Assembly: GCF_037176765.1 (NCBI RefSeq)
Contig: NC_090023.1
Location: 53,150,866-53,214,865 of the forward strand
Length of the DNA stretch: 64,000 bases
Reading direction: 5' to 3'
Source of the DNA: Anolis sagrei
Lineage: Eukaryota; Chordata; Lepidosauria; Squamata; Anolidae
In this document: piece after piece, positions 62,881 through 64,000 of the stretch
Layout of the letters: each line of letters opens with the position of its first letter
How positions within the stretch are numbered: position 1 is the first letter of the stretch
Notes under the pieces: generated by a model
What the model was told of the DNA's origin: nothing
The model's input: only the letters and a program-made list of their open reading frames with translations
The model's database searches: none
Program-made: the position numbers and the translations under genes

Positions 62881-64000
62881 ATTGCATATCAACACACACA
62901 AATACAATACAGTAAGCAATTATATACATTACAAATAACTAGTGGAGGCTTGAAGAAGGTTGCTATTTCCAACGGATTTTCAATTTTATTCTTTTGGAGA
63001 TGAAAGTGGATCTCTTTGTGGAAACTTAGGCATTTGTATCAGTAGATAAAGAAAATAAATTAACAGCCTGGCCAATAAAAACCAAAAAAAAAAAACCTAG
63101 TAATACCATGAGACCTATTAAGATGATGTCGAAAGCACCATCTGAATTTGAAGAGCGCTTTTACAAGTGGAAAGTTCATCCTTCACTGCTACCTGAATGA
63201 ACTTTGAATAGGAACTATAGTCTCGTTAGAGAGAAGTCTCCAACAAAACTTTAAATGAGATAATTCCAGGCAAAGGAATATCTTGCTACAAAGAAAAACA
63301 GGTTGCTCAAAGTTGAGTCAGGAGAGTTGCCCATTCCTCCGATCCCAATCTCTTGATAGATAATTAATCTGCTTTCCATCTGAGATTTTCCTACTTCAGA
63401 GTTCACCAGCTTCCTCCAACTAATCGTCCCGGGAGAAACTCCGCCAATAATGGATGATTGAGTTGCATGGGGCTCTATTAAAACTTTACAAGACAATATT
63501 TTTGAGTTCTGTAGTTGCAAATTAGCTGCAATGGGCATTGTTAAGAAGACACTGTTTGCATAAGACATAAACAGTAGGGGGGCTGCGCGTTAACTATTCT
63601 CTCCAATGACTAACAATTGCAAATTCATTTTACTCAATTCAAAAATTAGAAAAGGGAGCCCTGAGCATTCATTAAGGAACGCAATTGCACTGCAGACAGA
63701 CATATCAAGACAAAACTCCAGAGATTTAGATTTCCATTCTGACATACAAAACTATTCACTTTTTAGAAAAGTTTTTTCCCCAATATCTTCCATTAAGATA
63801 TAAACATTGCAAGGTGGTGTTTTAGGAGGACAGATAGCCTTCTCTGAAGATGATTTTACACACACACACACACACACACAGAGAGAGAGAGTTCTAGTAT
63901 TGATATAGACCTTGTAATATTTGCTAATGAAGACATAAAACAACTTAATTTTGTTCTCCAGTATACATATTTATGTGCAGCATTATTCCCCTGGCTGAAT
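62881..64000. other. Intergenic, nothing recognised
   Basis: Unique-looking sequence. A 105-codon - strand frame (63251-63568) shows no domain. (CA)n(GA)n microsatellite at 63857-63889. No TMEM39A exon found. Confidence 0.4.

Noticed and set aside
63251-63568. 105-codon - strand frame tested as a TMEM39A or other exon
   Set aside because: No similarity to TMEM39A that I can see, no other domain, and no convincing paired splice sites.

Overview
The window is vertebrate nuclear DNA, almost certainly from a squamate reptile and plausibly an iguanian lizard such as an anole. Three interrupted protein genes lie in a sea of repeats: Sauria-type SINEs with CTTTACC-type tails, other tRNA-derived SINEs, CR1, L2-like and L1 LINE ends, Penelope-like pieces, hAT, mariner, pogo-like and Helitron elements, and many trinucleotide microsatellites. 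The species cannot be fixed from sequence alone.

The gene content matches the order POGLUT1 - TIMMDC1 - CD80 of human 3q13.33. (1) On the + strand at the left edge are the last three coding exons (immunoglobulin C domain, transmembrane helix, cytoplasmic tail) of a B7-family gene that I read as CD80; its upstream exons lie outside the window. (2) On the - strand, 16191-25605, is a complete seven-exon TIMMDC1 (255 codons plus stop), a mitochondrial inner-membrane complex I assembly factor. (3) On the - strand, 36644-60740, is a complete eleven-exon POGLUT1 (391 codons plus stop), the ER O-glucosyltransferase of Notch-type EGF repeats, ending in the retention signal KTEL. All exon joins keep frame, use GT-AG borders and agree with the human proteins, which I compared from memory. 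CD80 and TIMMDC1 converge tail to tail; TIMMDC1 and POGLUT1 run head to tail.

Region by region: 1-7 kb, CD80 end and possible 3' untranslated region; 7-15.8 kb, intergenic repeats (hAT with a nested SINE, LINE ends, a pogo-like element in an AT-rich block, an L2-like LINE fragment); 15.8-25.7 kb, TIMMDC1 with an L1/SINE nest in intron 1 and a CpG-rich promoter; 25.8-36.6 kb, intergenic repeats (two CR1 copies, hAT inside a palindromic element, a deleted mariner, LINE tails, Penelope-like inverted pieces); 36.6-60.8 kb, POGLUT1, whose introns hold two Helitrons, a LINE fragment, many SINEs and an 8-bp-TSD palindrome nested in another repeat; 60.8-60.95 kb, POGLUT1 promoter with NRF1- and ZNF143-like sites; 61-64 kb, repeats and unrecognised sequence. 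The next gene expected by synteny, TMEM39A, is not visible.

The three genes act in different places (Notch folding in the ER, complex I assembly, T-cell co-stimulation) and share only linkage. I found no convincing evidence of a wholly new biological system. The most original material is in the repeat archaeology: nested insertions with clear target duplications, an unnamed three-copy family, and a pogo-like element carrying an exon-like block.
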